A stretch of DNA of 44,205 nucleotides from Synechococcus sp. M44_DOE_062 (lineage in GTDB: Bacteria > Cyanobacteriota > Cyanobacteriia > Thermostichales > Thermostichaceae). A program made the position numbers and the translations under genes. The stretch's first letter is position 1. Every line of letters begins with the position of its first letter. The stretch is from assembly GCA_015295985.1 (NCBI GenBank), contig DVDX01000019.1:1-44205 (forward strand). The letters run 5' to 3'. The notes beneath the pieces are model-generated. The model was not told the DNA's origin. It ran no database searches and saw only the letters and a program-made list of their open reading frames with translations. Below are positions 35,444-43,730 of this stretch, in pieces.

Positions 35444-35932
35444 ATGGTCGAACCCAATGCCGAGCCTGCTCCGTTGAATAGGTTGAATATAGATGAGGGA
35501 TATGTCACCGTCCCTGAGGGAGATCCGCAAATTGGCGATCTCTGGACACCGATCAACCACACACCTGTTGTCCGGCTGTTGATCGACTGGCTGCCCATCA
35601 ACCGACCGGGATTGAGTTCCATTTGGCGGGGCTTGGAAATCGGTATGGCCCACGGCTATTGGCTGGTCGGCCCCTTTGCCAAGCTGGGGCCGCTGCGCAA
35701 CGAGCCCATCGGTCTGCTGAGCGGCTTTTTGGGAGCCTGTGGCCTGATCCTGATCCTGACGGCGGCCCTTTCTCTCTACGGCTCTGTCACCTCGCAGCGC
35801 AACACAGGGCCGGTAAAGGGATCCCAATCTTGGAGCGAATTGGCTGCCGGCTTCTTGGTAGGGGGCATGGGGGGGGCGATCGTCGCCTACCTGCTTTTGC
35901 TAAATGCGGATCTCCTGATTCCTGCGTCTTAA
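35444..35932 (+). CDS. psaL: Photosystem I subunit XI PsaL
   Basis: Membrane subunit needed for PSI trimer formation. The 162 residues contain TPINHTPVVRLLIDWLPINRPGLS, RGLEIGMAHGYWLVGPFAKLGPLRN and two or three hydrophobic helices, ending GGAIVAYLLLLNADLLIP. It sits 100 bp after psaJ, separated by the terminator, so it may have its own promoter. Start at ATG 35444. Confidence 0.97.
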   Translation: MVEPNAEPAPLNRLNIDEGYVTVPEGDPQIGDLWTPINHTPVVRLLIDWLPINRPGLSSIWRGLEIGMAHGYWLVGPFAKLGPLRNEPIGLLSGFLGACGLILILTAALSLYGSVTSQRNTGPVKGSQSWSELAAGFLVGGMGGAIVAYLLLLNADLLIPAS

Positions 35933-35938
35933 TTGAGG

Positions 35939-36139
35939 CTATTGGCCTTCCATCACATCATCCACAACGTCTTTGATTGCCTCTCGAGCATCTTCGACTC
36001 CAGGGTGGGCGGCTGCTTCCGCTTGCTCGGCCTTGCCTTCCAGCCTTTCACGCTGATCGCTGGCCAGCTCACCCACAATTTCCTGGATTTTGCTCTCCAG
36101 ATTCTTGGCAGTGGCTCCACCTTGCTTTTCAAGGCTCAT
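35939..36139 (-). CDS. CsbD-like stress protein
   Basis: A 66-residue hydrophilic, Ala/Glu/Lys-rich protein of the CsbD type: ATAKNLESKIQEIVGELASD and GKAEQAEAAAHPGVEDAREA. CsbD proteins are induced by general stress, and their molecular role is unknown. The frame is open upstream to 36292, but ATG 36139 (MSLEKQGGATAKN) fits relatives and has GAAGGGA 8-14 bases upstream. It is convergent with psaL, with 6 bp between the stops. Confidence 0.78.
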   Translation of the reverse strand: MSLEKQGGATAKNLESKIQEIVGELASDQRERLEGKAEQAEAAAHPGVEDAREAIKDVVDDVMEGQ

Positions 36140-36346
36140 AACATCGGTCCCTTCACCGGCTTTGCCCTGTCTACTCGATAGCACCTTTTCTCTTTGGGCC
36201 TCGTGATCCAAATCACCTGCAAGGCAGCAAAGAGGGCGGCTCGGGCTGGCAGACCAGAGGAAGCTTGTCTTAGGATGGACTGAATTCTGCAATGAGCCGA
36301 TAACAGCGGTTCTAGAGATTTTTCTGCCTATCTTTCGTGAGCTGCT

Positions 36347-36778
36347 GTGAACGATCTGCTGTCCGAGCCCACTTCTGAAAGGCTCTCCTTAGCCGAGATC
36401 CGTCGCCTATCGCCCGCAGCCTTGGCCTACCTGGGAGACGCCATTTACGAACTGCACGTGCGGCGGCAACGGTTATTTCCGCCAGATCGACTGGAGCGCT
36501 ATCATCAGCAGGTGGTGAGGCGGGTACGCGGCTCGGCTCAGGCCAAGTTGCTGTTGGCCCTGTTGCCCCATCTCAGCCCCGAGGAGCAGGAAATTGTCCG
36601 CTGGGGTCGCAATGGCTGCGGTCGCCCACCCCGACATCTGCCTCTGGCCGACTACCAAAACGCCAGCGGCCTGGAAACGGTTCTGGGCTATCTCTACCTG
36701 GCCAATCCCGAACGGCTGCGCCATATCCTCGCCCTCACTGATGTTTTGGCCGAGACCCTGGGCGAGTGGGAAGGTTAG
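36347..36778 (+). CDS. mrnC: Mini-ribonuclease III
   Basis: RNase III catalytic domain without the double-stranded RNA-binding domain, 143 residues, that trims 23S rRNA precursor ends in relatives. Key stretch LSPAALAYLGDAIYELHVRR carries the metal-binding Asp and Glu. The second part has YQNASGLETVLGYLYL with the second acidic pair. It starts with GTG at 36347. It precedes rlmB by 33 bp, so two ribosomal RNA maturation genes are adjacent, a common pairing. Confidence 0.92.
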   Translation: MNDLLSEPTSERLSLAEIRRLSPAALAYLGDAIYELHVRRQRLFPPDRLERYHQQVVRRVRGSAQAKLLLALLPHLSPEEQEIVRWGRNGCGRPPRHLPLADYQNASGLETVLGYLYLANPERLRHILALTDVLAETLGEWEG

Positions 36779-36811
36779 GATAGTCTTTCCGTCTCTCCTT
36801 CTTCCACGCCC

Positions 36812-37954
36812 ATGCCCAAGACTTCTCAGCGCAAACCTGCTTCACGGCTGTCTCGCTCGGGCAAACTGCAGCGGCGAGGGGCAGGGCAATCCGTCAGCAA
36901 GCGGGTGCAGCGGCCCAAACACCGAGACGGGGATCCCAAGCTTGCCCCTGGAGAGGCTCCGGTGAAGCCGATCCGCCGCAACGCGCAACAGCAGTCGCCC
37001 CAAGGCAAGATGGCTCCCCAACCGGCAGGCAGGCTAGATCCCAGCCTTTCCATGGGTGGGACAGGGGTTCTGCTGCAAGAAGTCCAGCCTCAGGCCAACC
37101 GGGATCCGGAGACCGATCTGGAGCAAGAGATCATCTACGGTCGCCAGACGGTACTGGCTGCCCTGAGAAGTCAAGCCACCCTCAACCGGGTTTGGATTCT
37201 GCCGAGGTTGCGCTACAGCCCCCAATTTTTGTCTCTGTTGGAAGAAGCCAAAGCGCGGGGCACCGTCATCGACGAAGTCTCCCCACAGCGGCTACACACT
37301 CTCACCGCTGGCGCTAACCACCAGGGTGTCGCTGCCCAAGCCACGCCTTATCAGTACATGGATCTGGAGGATTTGGTGGAAAAAAGCCGGCAGGCCAGCC
37401 CCAATCCGGTGCTGGTGGTTCTAGACGGGATCCAGGATCCCCACAACTTGGGAGCCATTGCCCGTAGCGTGGAGGCTTTTGGCATGCAGGGGATGGTGAT
37501 CCCCCAACGGCGGGCAGCAGGGGTAACCTCGACGGTGATGAAGGTGGCGGCGGGGGCCCTCTCTACCTTGCCGGTGGCGCGGGTGGTGAATTTGAATCGG
37601 GCTTTGGAATACCTCAAAGAGCAGGGGTTTTGGGTTTATGGCACCACCAGCCGAGGAGCTGATCCCATCTATGGCGCCGATTTTCAACGGCCCATTGCCT
37701 TGGTGGTGGGATCCGAAGGGGAAGGGATTAGCCTGCTCACGCAACGCCATTGTGACCAACTGCTGTCCATTCCCTTGGCAGGCCGTACTGAAAGCTTGAA
37801 TGCTTCTGTGGCCACCGGCATTGCCCTCTACGAAATCTACCGGCAGCGCTCTCCCCACCGCCTCAAACGCCTCGAGGCTGATACATTCCTCAACAAATCC
37901 TCAACAAAAGCAGTAGAATCTAGGGGATTGCAAAAAATATCCAATGATCGTTAG
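36812..37954 (+). CDS. rlmB: TrmH-family rRNA 2'-O-methyltransferase (RlmB-like)
   Basis: SPOUT methyltransferase that methylates a ribose in 23S rRNA in relatives. The first ~105 residues are a basic, low-complexity extension (MPKTSQRKPASRLSRSGK and more) typical of cyanobacterial members. The substrate-binding domain begins IIYGRQTVLAALR. The catalytic knot has LDGIQDPHNLGAIARS, ALVVGSEGEGIS and IPLAGRTESLNASVATGIAL. At 380 residues it is long only because of the extension. It is probably cotranscribed with mrnC. Confidence 0.92.
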   Translation: MPKTSQRKPASRLSRSGKLQRRGAGQSVSKRVQRPKHRDGDPKLAPGEAPVKPIRRNAQQQSPQGKMAPQPAGRLDPSLSMGGTGVLLQEVQPQANRDPETDLEQEIIYGRQTVLAALRSQATLNRVWILPRLRYSPQFLSLLEEAKARGTVIDEVSPQRLHTLTAGANHQGVAAQATPYQYMDLEDLVEKSRQASPNPVLVVLDGIQDPHNLGAIARSVEAFGMQGMVIPQRRAAGVTSTVMKVAAGALSTLPVARVVNLNRALEYLKEQGFWVYGTTSRGADPIYGADFQRPIALVVGSEGEGISLLTQRHCDQLLSIPLAGRTESLNASVATGIALYEIYRQRSPHRLKRLEADTFLNKSSTKAVESRGLQKISNDR

Positions 37955-37970
37955 CCCTTGTTAATGGGGG

Positions 37971-38228
37971 ATGGATCCCGTGAGCAACCTTTTGGCCAGT
38001 CTGTTGGATAAGCTGCGCGGCCTATCGGTCTGGATCGAGATCACCACCGAGGACTGCATCTACTACTACGGCCCCTTCTCCGATGAAGCTGAGGCAGAGC
38101 GGCTTAAAGGCCACTACATCGCCGACCTGCAAAAGGAGGGAGCCAAAAAGATCCAGGCTCTGGTGAAGAAAATGCGCCAGCCGCAGTCTCTGACGGTGAC
38201 CCGTACTCCGTCGGGAGCGCGTTCCTGA
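37971..38228 (+). CDS. DUF1816 domain protein
   Basis: An 85-residue protein with the DUF1816 pattern: VWIEITTEDCIYYYGPFSDEAEAE, then GHYIADLQKEGAKKI. This is a small cyanobacterial family, some members of which are linked to phycobilisome or stress regulation; no biochemical function is known to me. The stop TGA (38226-38228) overlaps the ATG of the ferredoxin gene (TGATG), which points to translational coupling. Confidence 0.85.
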   Translation: MDPVSNLLASLLDKLRGLSVWIEITTEDCIYYYGPFSDEAEAERLKGHYIADLQKEGAKKIQALVKKMRQPQSLTVTRTPSGARS

Positions 38229-38545
38229 TGTCCGCTATGACCTATCAAGTAACCCTTCATCACCGTGGCCAAACCTACCACTTCCCTGCCTCTGCGGATC
38301 AGACGCTTTTACAAGCTGCTCTTGAGCATGGGATAGAGCTACCTTCCTCTTGTCAGGCGGGGGTTTGCACCACCTGTGCGGGGCGGCTAAGGTTAGGATC
38401 CGTGACTCAGACAGAGGCAATGGGGATTGGGCCAGAACTGCAGGCCCAGGGGTTTGTGCTGCTGTGTGTAGCCTATGCTACCTCAGATTTGGAGGTGGAG
38501 ACTGATCAAGAGGAAGAAGTTTACCGTTTGCAGTTTGGCTCCTGA
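38228..38545 (+). CDS. Plant-type [2Fe-2S] ferredoxin
   Basis: A 105-residue ferredoxin with the cluster motif CQAGVCTTCAG (CxxxxCxxC) and a fourth Cys in LLCVAYATSD. The acidic C-terminus ETDQEEEVYRL is typical. It diverges from the main PetF sequence, so it is probably a specialised electron carrier rather than the main PSI acceptor. It is coupled to the upstream DUF1816 gene by a TGATG overlap. Confidence 0.92.
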   Translation: MSAMTYQVTLHHRGQTYHFPASADQTLLQAALEHGIELPSSCQAGVCTTCAGRLRLGSVTQTEAMGIGPELQAQGFVLLCVAYATSDLEVETDQEEEVYRLQFGS

Positions 38546-38591
38546 CCGCGCCGGATTTCTGTTTAGGCCTACTTGTTAGTAGGTGTTATAG

Positions 38592-38723
38592 TCATTTCGG
38601 TTCAAACTGAGACACTGTACCCACAACTAAAACCTTGGTCGCGTCAGCGTTGCGGAGCAATAATGTAGGGGCCCAAAAGGTTTTTCTCAGTAGCCCAGGT
38701 GTCTCATCCCAACCTGAAACTAC
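38592..38723. mobile_element. MITE-like repeat, copy 1
   Basis: About 130 bp that starts TCATTTCGGTTCAAACTGAGAC and ends GTGTCTCATCCCAACCTGAAAC. The ends are imperfect inverted repeats with a perfect inner TGAGACAC/GTGTCTCA. A second copy is at 40792-40893. Both contain a dispersed hairpin repeat at the same internal position. No coding capacity. Confidence 0.65.
38638..38664 (-). repeat. Dispersed hairpin repeat inside MITE copy 1
   Basis: On the minus strand TTGC-TCC-GCAA then CGCTGACGCGACC. Confidence 0.75.
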
Positions 38724-38786
38724 TATATTGTTTATAAGTTATCGAGAGTAAGTCTGTTTTCTTGGCGAGACCGGTTCTCGACTCCT

Positions 38787-39017
38787 GTGAAGTTGCATTT
38801 GCTGCACCTATCTCTGCCGTTGAGCTTGCCTCTCTCTGCCCCGCAACTGGAGCAATCCCTCTGTCAGCAAGTTGACCGGGAGTTGGGACAGCCAGCCCAA
38901 CTTCTGCGCTGGAGCCTGACGGCGGTGGAGGGAGACAGAGCCTGGGTTGAGGTAGTGGCCACCACCGATCGCGCTAGCGGGACGGAGTCCTTTGAGGGCT
39001 ACTCAGGTTTAGACTAG
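38787..39017 (+). CDS. Small unknown protein with repeat-encoded C-terminus
   Basis: A 76-residue protein from a GTG start: MKLHLLHLSLPLSLPLSAP, then QLLRWSLTAVEGDRAWVEVVATT. I believe short proteins like this are conserved in cyanobacteria, but I know no function. The last ~15 residues (RASGTESFEGYSGLD) are coded by a dispersed repeat (38967-39002), so the original C-terminus seems replaced or extended. A MITE-like repeat lies 63 bp upstream. Confidence 0.6.
   Translation: MKLHLLHLSLPLSLPLSAPQLEQSLCQQVDRELGQPAQLLRWSLTAVEGDRAWVEVVATTDRASGTESFEGYSGLD
38967..39002 (-). repeat. Dispersed hairpin repeat at a gene end
   Basis: On the minus strand GGAC-TCC-GTCC then CGCTAGCGCGATCGG. It codes the last residues of the small gene at 38787 (RASGTESFEG). 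Confidence 0.75.
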
Positions 39018-39191
39018 GGCAATTCACTCTTGGTTAGCTTCTGAACAGAACGTCTGGAAGAGTTTTCCCCATACCTCAGCAGCCTCAGGCTGATCGGGAA
39101 CCAAGAGTTTCATTGCTACGTTGAAGAGATGGTTCATATTGATTGATGGAAATGGCTATCGGTACCCTTGCCCGTTTTTGTCGTTTGGCCG

Positions 39192-40058
39192 ATGTCTGTC
39201 TATGCATCTGAACCAACTCCGGCTCCACTGCTGGCCGAGCAGCACCCCCCTGTTGCCCTCACCATTGCTGGATCCGACAGTGGTGGAGGAGCAGGGATCC
39301 AAGCGGATCTGCGCACCTTTGCTTTCCAACGGGTACACGGCACCTCTGCCCTGACCTGCGTGACCGCCCAGAATACCCTTGGGGTGAGCCGGGTCGATGC
39401 GCTGCCCCCTGAAGCTGTGGCCGCCCAAATTGAGGCTGTGGTGCAGGACATCGGGGTGCAAGGGATCAAGACGGGCATGCTGCTGAATGCCGAGATCGTG
39501 CTGGAGGTAGCCCGTCAGGTGGAGCGCTGGACGTTGCGGCCTCTGGTGGTGGATCCGGTGATGGTGTCCCGCACGGGAGCGAAGTTGTTGGCAGATGAGG
39601 CCATTCAGGCCATCCGCGAGCGGCTGATCCCCTTGGCTCAGGTGCTGACCCCCAACCGCTATGAGGCGCAAATTTTAACGGGGCTGGAGCTGCAGTCCCT
39701 GGCAGATATGCAAACGGCGGCCCAGCGGATCCGCGCCTTGGGTTGTGGAGCGGTGTTGGTTAAGGGCGGGGGTATGCCGGGGGAACTGCAGGGGGTGGAT
39801 GTGTGGTTCGATGGCGAGCGACTGGAAGTGCTGAAAACAGAGCGGATTTCCACCCGCCACACTCACGGCACCGGCTGTACCCTCTCGGCAGCCATTGCGG
39901 CACAGATGGCCTGGGGTAAGGATCCCTTTGCGGCCACGGTGGCAGCCAAAGCCTATGTAACGGAGGCGCTGCGACATCCTTTGGCCATCGGGTCAGGGCA
40001 GGGGCCGGTGGGGCACTTCTACCCGCTTCTATCTGGGATCGGGGAACCTGTGCCATAA
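39192..40058 (+). CDS. thiD: Hydroxymethylpyrimidine/phosphomethylpyrimidine kinase
   Basis: Thiamine biosynthesis kinase of the ribokinase fold, acting twice on the pyrimidine precursor. Motifs are [54 protein letters not shown] and the anion hole [15 protein letters not shown]. About 288 residues from ATG 39192 (MSVYASEP); a TTG at 39168 in the same frame is the alternative. No clear ribosome site for either. The next gene begins 26 bp downstream. No other thi genes are nearby. Confidence 0.93.
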   Translation: MSVYASEPTPAPLLAEQHPPVALTIAGSDSGGGAGIQADLRTFAFQRVHGTSALTCVTAQNTLGVSRVDALPPEAVAAQIEAVVQDIGVQGIKTGMLLNAEIVLEVARQVERWTLRPLVVDPVMVSRTGAKLLADEAIQAIRERLIPLAQVLTPNRYEAQILTGLELQSLADMQTAAQRIRALGCGAVLVKGGGMPGELQGVDVWFDGERLEVLKTERISTRHTHGTGCTLSAAIAAQMAWGKDPFAATVAAKAYVTEALRHPLAIGSGQGPVGHFYPLLSGIGEPVP

Positions 40059-40084
40059 GAGAGAAGTCCCTCTCTCTGGCTGCT

Positions 40085-40651
40085 ATGGCTGGCCCGTCGC
40101 ATCGTTCTCAGAAGGGATCCCTGCCCGAATGGCGGTTTTGGCTACCCCTCCTGCTGCAACTGGGTATCGTTCTGCTGATACCGTCTCGGCAAGCGTTGAC
40201 CCTTGCTGTCGGAACCACGATCTACCTGCAAACGGCCCCCGTGGATCCCTATGACCTTTTGCGGGGCCGGTACGTGACCTTGGGCTACGTCGTCGCTCAA
40301 CGCTCCACCCTAGAGCAACTGCCGGGCTGGTCACCTGAATTGGAGATGCCAGGGATCCTTTATCTGCGCTTAGCTCCCCCCGCAGGGGATCCCACTCAAC
40401 CTTGGCCAGCCATCGGTGTCAGCCGGGAGATGCCCAAAGATTTGCAGCCCGAAGAGAAAGTGCTGCGAGGCTGGTTTGACGGGCAGCAGCTCAAGTTGGG
40501 AATCGAAGAATTTTTTATTCCCGAAGCGATTGGAGATGCCTTGGAAGAGGATATTCGGCGTTACCCCGAAGCCACGCGGGCAGAAGTGAAAGTGGATCCC
40601 TGGGGCAAGGCCGCATTGGTCGGCCTCTGGGTGGGAGAGCGTCGGTACTAA
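40085..40651 (+). CDS. Membrane-anchored GDYXXLXY-like protein
   Basis: A 188-residue protein with one N-terminal membrane segment (FWLPLLLQLGIVLLIPSRQALTL) and an exported domain. The pattern PVDPYDLLRGRYVTLGY matches the GDYXXLXY-type domain. The later stretch WFDGQQLKLGIEEFFIPE, with YPEATRAEVKVDPWGKAALVGL, is also characteristic. Function unknown. It follows thiD closely on the same strand and may be cotranscribed. Confidence 0.78.
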   Translation: MAGPSHRSQKGSLPEWRFWLPLLLQLGIVLLIPSRQALTLAVGTTIYLQTAPVDPYDLLRGRYVTLGYVVAQRSTLEQLPGWSPELEMPGILYLRLAPPAGDPTQPWPAIGVSREMPKDLQPEEKVLRGWFDGQQLKLGIEEFFIPEAIGDALEEDIRRYPEATRAEVKVDPWGKAALVGLWVGERRY

Positions 40652-40791
40652 GTGTATTCTTGGCTTTGGACTTCTTTAGCTTTCACAATCCGAAAGCTCT
40701 TTATCTAGCATAATCTCATGCTTCTTTAATTTTTCAATTTTTATTTGGCTCTAGCGATGATTTCAGTCCCTGAGCTGAAAACAAGCTATGG

Positions 40792-40893
40792 CCATTTCGA
40801 TTCAAACTAGGACACCGCACCCACACCTAAAACGCTGGTCGCGTCAGTGTTGCGGAGCAATATAACCCAGGTGCTCACCCTAACCTGAAACAA
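40792..40893. mobile_element. MITE-like repeat, copy 2
   Basis: About 100 bp: CCATTTCGATTCAAACTAGGAC at the left, CACCCTAACCTGAAACA at the right. It is clearly related to copy 1 at 38592, which has about 30 extra bases after the hairpin repeat. The core dispersed repeat (40838-40862) is at the same place in both. Confidence 0.65.
40838..40862 (-). repeat. Dispersed hairpin repeat inside MITE copy 2
   Basis: On the minus strand TTGC-TCC-GCAA then CACTGACGCGACC, at the same internal position as in MITE copy 1. Confidence 0.7.
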
Positions 40894-41088
40894 CTAATAT
40901 CCTGGCATCCGAATCCGAAGGAGAGCCGGAAAACCGAGTAGGACAGGGATCCCTACCACTTGCCCTCAAAGCCCTAGAGGTGGCGAGAACCGGGCCTGCG
41001 CTATTGAGGTTATTGAGGATCTCGCCAAGCGCTGCGAAGCCTTGCCCAACACCTGAATTAGAGTCATCCCAATTTCAGTCAGACTTCT

Positions 41089-41799
41089 TTAGGTTTTCAT
41101 TTCCAAATTTCTTCTATCCAATAGATTTTGCAACCACACCTGAATATCGCGCAGGCTCTCTGGGGAAACTTCATGGCCCATCTCGTACTCGCGATAGGTG
41201 AAATTCAGTGGCAGTGGGGTGAAATAATCCCGGATCTGGCGGCCAAACGCAATCGGCAAAACAGCATCAGTAGTGCCATGAACTGCCAAGATGGCCAGGT
41301 GTTTCATCCGCTCCGGCTCTACCGCCTCAGCCAGGATCTCCGGAGATAAGCGCCCACTCATCGCCACCACCCCCGCCAGCTTCTGCGGCTGGGTCAGAGC
41401 CAAGTACAGGCTCATAATCGCCCCCTGGCTAAACCCCAGCAGATACACCTGGCTGGGATCCAAGGCAATGTCTGGGATCCCATTGGGCAGCGCCTGTTCC
41501 AGAAAGTGGCTCAGGAGCTTGAGGCTATTGCGCGCTTGCTGGGGATCCCCCACCAGCCCTTCTGGCGTCCAGGCCATTTCAAACCAAGCAAACCCGCCCA
41601 CACTCCAGGGAATAGGGGCTCTCAAGCTAATCACCGCCAACCGGGGATCCAGGTAGGGGGCCAACTGGAACAAATCCCCCTCATGGCTGCCGATCCCGTG
41701 CAGCATCACCAACACAGGCGCGGATTCCGAGCCAGCTTGTCGGGGAGGCTGGAAGCGGTAGGTGAGGGGCAGAGGAGAAGGCACGCAGCGGATCCTCAA
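41089..41799 (-). CDS. Alpha/beta hydrolase, phospholipase/carboxylesterase family
   Basis: A 236-residue serine hydrolase of the YpfH/carboxylesterase type. The nucleophile is S124 in LLGFSQGA, the acid D178 in HGTTDAVLP and the base H209 in YEMGHEVS. The oxyanion loop is VMLHGIGSHEGD. Substrate not readable. The frame starts at a TTG (41799) with no good ribosome site, so the first residues are uncertain. It follows hemF on the same strand after about 24 bp. Confidence 0.85.
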   Translation of the reverse strand: MRIRCVPSPLPLTYRFQPPRQAGSESAPVLVMLHGIGSHEGDLFQLAPYLDPRLAVISLRAPIPWSVGGFAWFEMAWTPEGLVGDPQQARNSLKLLSHFLEQALPNGIPDIALDPSQVYLLGFSQGAIMSLYLALTQPQKLAGVVAMSGRLSPEILAEAVEPERMKHLAILAVHGTTDAVLPIAFGRQIRDYFTPLPLNFTYREYEMGHEVSPESLRDIQVWLQNLLDRRNLEMKT

Positions 41800-41823
41800 A
41801 AGCGAAGACGAGGTGTGGTCGGC

Positions 41824-42840
41824 CTACACCCAATCCTGTGGCTGGCGGAGCGCCTGGTAGAGCTTAGCTTCCCACGTGTCTGGTTGTGGCTCGTAGCCAT
41901 ATTCCCAGCGCACCAAGGGCGGCAAAGACATCAAGATTGACTCAGTGCGGCCTTGGGTCTGCAGTCCGAAGATCGTGCCCCGGTCGTAGACCAGGTTAAA
42001 CTCCACATAGCGCCCGCGACGATAGAGCTGGAATTGCCGTTCTCGCTCTCCCCATTCCATCCCCTGCCGCCGCTCCACAATGGGCACATAGGCCGGCAAG
42101 AAGGCGTCGCCACAGGCTTGCACCAACTCAAAAAGATGTTCCCAACTGCGGGATCCCACCTGCACCTGTAAGGAGGGTGGCTCAGAAGCCAGTTGTTCAG
42201 GATCCCCTTCCGCCTGACCTTCGGGTCGATAGAGCAGCCCAGGGCGTTCATCCTGATAGTCGAAGAAAATGCCGCCAACACCGCGCGCCTCGCCGCGATG
42301 GGGTAGGAAAAAGTAGCGATCGCACCAAATCTTGAAAACCGGGTAGTAGGCAGGATCCAGGCGGTCACAGGCTGCCTTGATGGTGCGGTGAAAATGGGTC
42401 GCATCCTCCTCAAACAGGTAATAGGGGGTGAGATCCATCCCGCCCCCAAACCACCAAACCGGCCCCGCCTCGAAATAGCGATAGTTCAGGTGTACCGTCG
42501 GCACATAGGGGTTGCGAGGATGCAACACCATAGAGGTGCCTGTGGCGTAGAAAGGATGCCCTGCCGCTTCCGGACGCTGTTTCAGAATCGAAGGGGGCAG
42601 ATGGGATCCGAACACCTCGGAAAAATTGACTCCCCCCTGCTCAAACACCTCTCCCTGCTGAATGACCCGCGAGCGCCCACCCCCTCCTCCAGGGCGTTGC
42701 CAACAGTCTTCCCGAAACTTAGCTTTTCCGTCTAGGGCTTCCAGACGGGCACAGATGTCATCTTGTAGGCGCTGCATGAACCGACTCACCTGTTGACGGG
42801 CATCCACCGGCAGCGCTGTAGGGCTTGAAGCCAGCATCAT
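41824..42840 (-). CDS. hemF: Coproporphyrinogen III oxidase, oxygen-dependent
   Basis: Haem and chlorophyll pathway enzyme that oxidatively decarboxylates coproporphyrinogen III to protoporphyrinogen IX with O2. Landmarks are [52 protein letters not shown] and GVGGIFFDY, with [22 protein letters not shown] near the end. The frame opens at a TTG (42867). The paired ATGs at 42840 and 42837, with GGAAG just upstream, are the better start, giving about 338 residues. It is followed by the esterase gene. Confidence 0.95.
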   Translation of the reverse strand: MMLASSPTALPVDARQQVSRFMQRLQDDICARLEALDGKAKFREDCWQRPGGGGGRSRVIQQGEVFEQGGVNFSEVFGSHLPPSILKQRPEAAGHPFYATGTSMVLHPRNPYVPTVHLNYRYFEAGPVWWFGGGMDLTPYYLFEEDATHFHRTIKAACDRLDPAYYPVFKIWCDRYFFLPHRGEARGVGGIFFDYQDERPGLLYRPEGQAEGDPEQLASEPPSLQVQVGSRSWEHLFELVQACGDAFLPAYVPIVERRQGMEWGERERQFQLYRRGRYVEFNLVYDRGTIFGLQTQGRTESILMSLPPLVRWEYGYEPQPDTWEAKLYQALRQPQDWV

Positions 42841-42976
42841 CGTCTTCCAATTCTCGAAACTCGCCAAAAACCTCTCCCGCCCGCATCAGCCCTCCTAGGC
42901 TGGGAGAACCGAACCAAAGAGTTCTAACCTGGCCGGGCCAGAAACTTTCTGGAAATCCAGGCCATTCTTAAAAATT

Positions 42977-43219
42977 CTACGTGGGAACCGCCTCATAGGG
43001 ACGGAGCCGCGCCCACTTGTTCCGTTCCTCGCGAAAGCTCTGGCAGCCTACTACATCCCATTCCATCTCGGTGCCCCCATTGCGGATATTGACATTGATC
43101 TGGGGGCCCTGGGGCTCAAAATCCGGCATCAACGTGAGATGAGGCTGCTGATGCTGCGCTTCCACAGCGTGGTAGGTGGTACAGCGGTCTACGTAGTAGC
43201 AGTGAATACAAATACACAT
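42977..43219 (-). CDS. ycf34: Ycf34 family protein
   Basis: An 80-residue protein of the Ycf34 family, found in cyanobacteria and red-algal plastids. The N-terminus MCICIHCYYVDRCTTYHAVE has the conserved cysteines, which can hold an iron-sulfur cluster. The later PQINVNIR and EWDVVGCQSF are also typical. The frame opens five codons earlier at 43234, but MCIC at 43219 is the family start. A role in photosynthetic gene regulation has been suggested for relatives. Confidence 0.88.
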   Translation of the reverse strand: MCICIHCYYVDRCTTYHAVEAQHQQPHLTLMPDFEPQGPQINVNIRNGGTEMEWDVVGCQSFREERNKWARLRPYEAVPT

Positions 43220-43433
43220 GGCTACTGCCTGCAAGAGACGGTTCCCGATCTCGAGGGTAGCATCCTGCCCCCTTTCAGACAGGGGATCCCCTCTCTCTCA
43301 GCCGATTCTTGAGATATTTCTTAGCAAAGAGAGGCATCTTCTCGTCTCTCGTCTAAAATCTCGACATATTTCTCAGGCTGAGGCTTGATCTGCCTCTAAG
43401 ATCAGACCATCCAAGCTATCCAAAGGAACTGCC

Positions 43434-43730
43434 ATGAACACCCACACCCGCTACCGCTTTACCTGCACCCTCTCCTTTGGAGATATCTACGGCCAGATCA
43501 TCGTTTGGCTGATCGTCATCTTTGCCAGCTTGGCTGCTGCTCTCTCCCTGATGAATAGCCCCCTCTACGCTTTTCTCACCATTGCCCTGATTTTGGTAAT
43601 CTCCCTGCCTTTCCTGCTCTTCGCCTTTGTGACCACCCTGCTCAACCACATCGAGTTTGCCGTTGTCCCCCCTGAGGAAGAAGAAAATCGGGCTGCTGCT
43701 GCGGCTAAGTCGCCTGTGGCTGTCAGTTAG
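43434..43730 (+). CDS. Small membrane protein, function unknown
   Basis: A 98-residue protein with two hydrophobic helices (IIVWLIVIFASLAAALSL and LTIALILVISLPFLLFAFVTTLL) and a charged Ala/Glu-rich tail (PPEEEENRAAAAAK). No recognised family. ATG with AAGGA 8 bases upstream. It diverges from ycf34. Confidence 0.7.
   Translation: MNTHTRYRFTCTLSFGDIYGQIIVWLIVIFASLAAALSLMNSPLYAFLTIALILVISLPFLLFAFVTTLLNHIEFAVVPPEEEENRAAAAAKSPVAVS

Larger units (their letters stand above)
40652..41088. other. Gene-poor stretch with a MITE copy
   Basis: This 437 bp stretch starts AT-rich (40660-40760) and contains MITE-like copy 2 (40792-40893). A short frame at about 40965-41055 ends with ENRACAIEVIEDLAKRCEALPNT and a stop. 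It could be a broken gene remnant, but it has no credible start. I see no other gene. Confidence 0.4.

Noticed and set aside
35490-35520. GATATGTCACCGTCCCTGAGGG resembles the IS terminal tail TATGTCAC
   Set aside because: It lies in psaL and encodes the conserved DEGYVTVPEGDP segment; the likeness is accidental.
9341-40862. CRISPR array made of the short repeats
   Set aside because: Copies are scattered over 30 kb with no regular spacing, occur in both orientations and lie inside genes.
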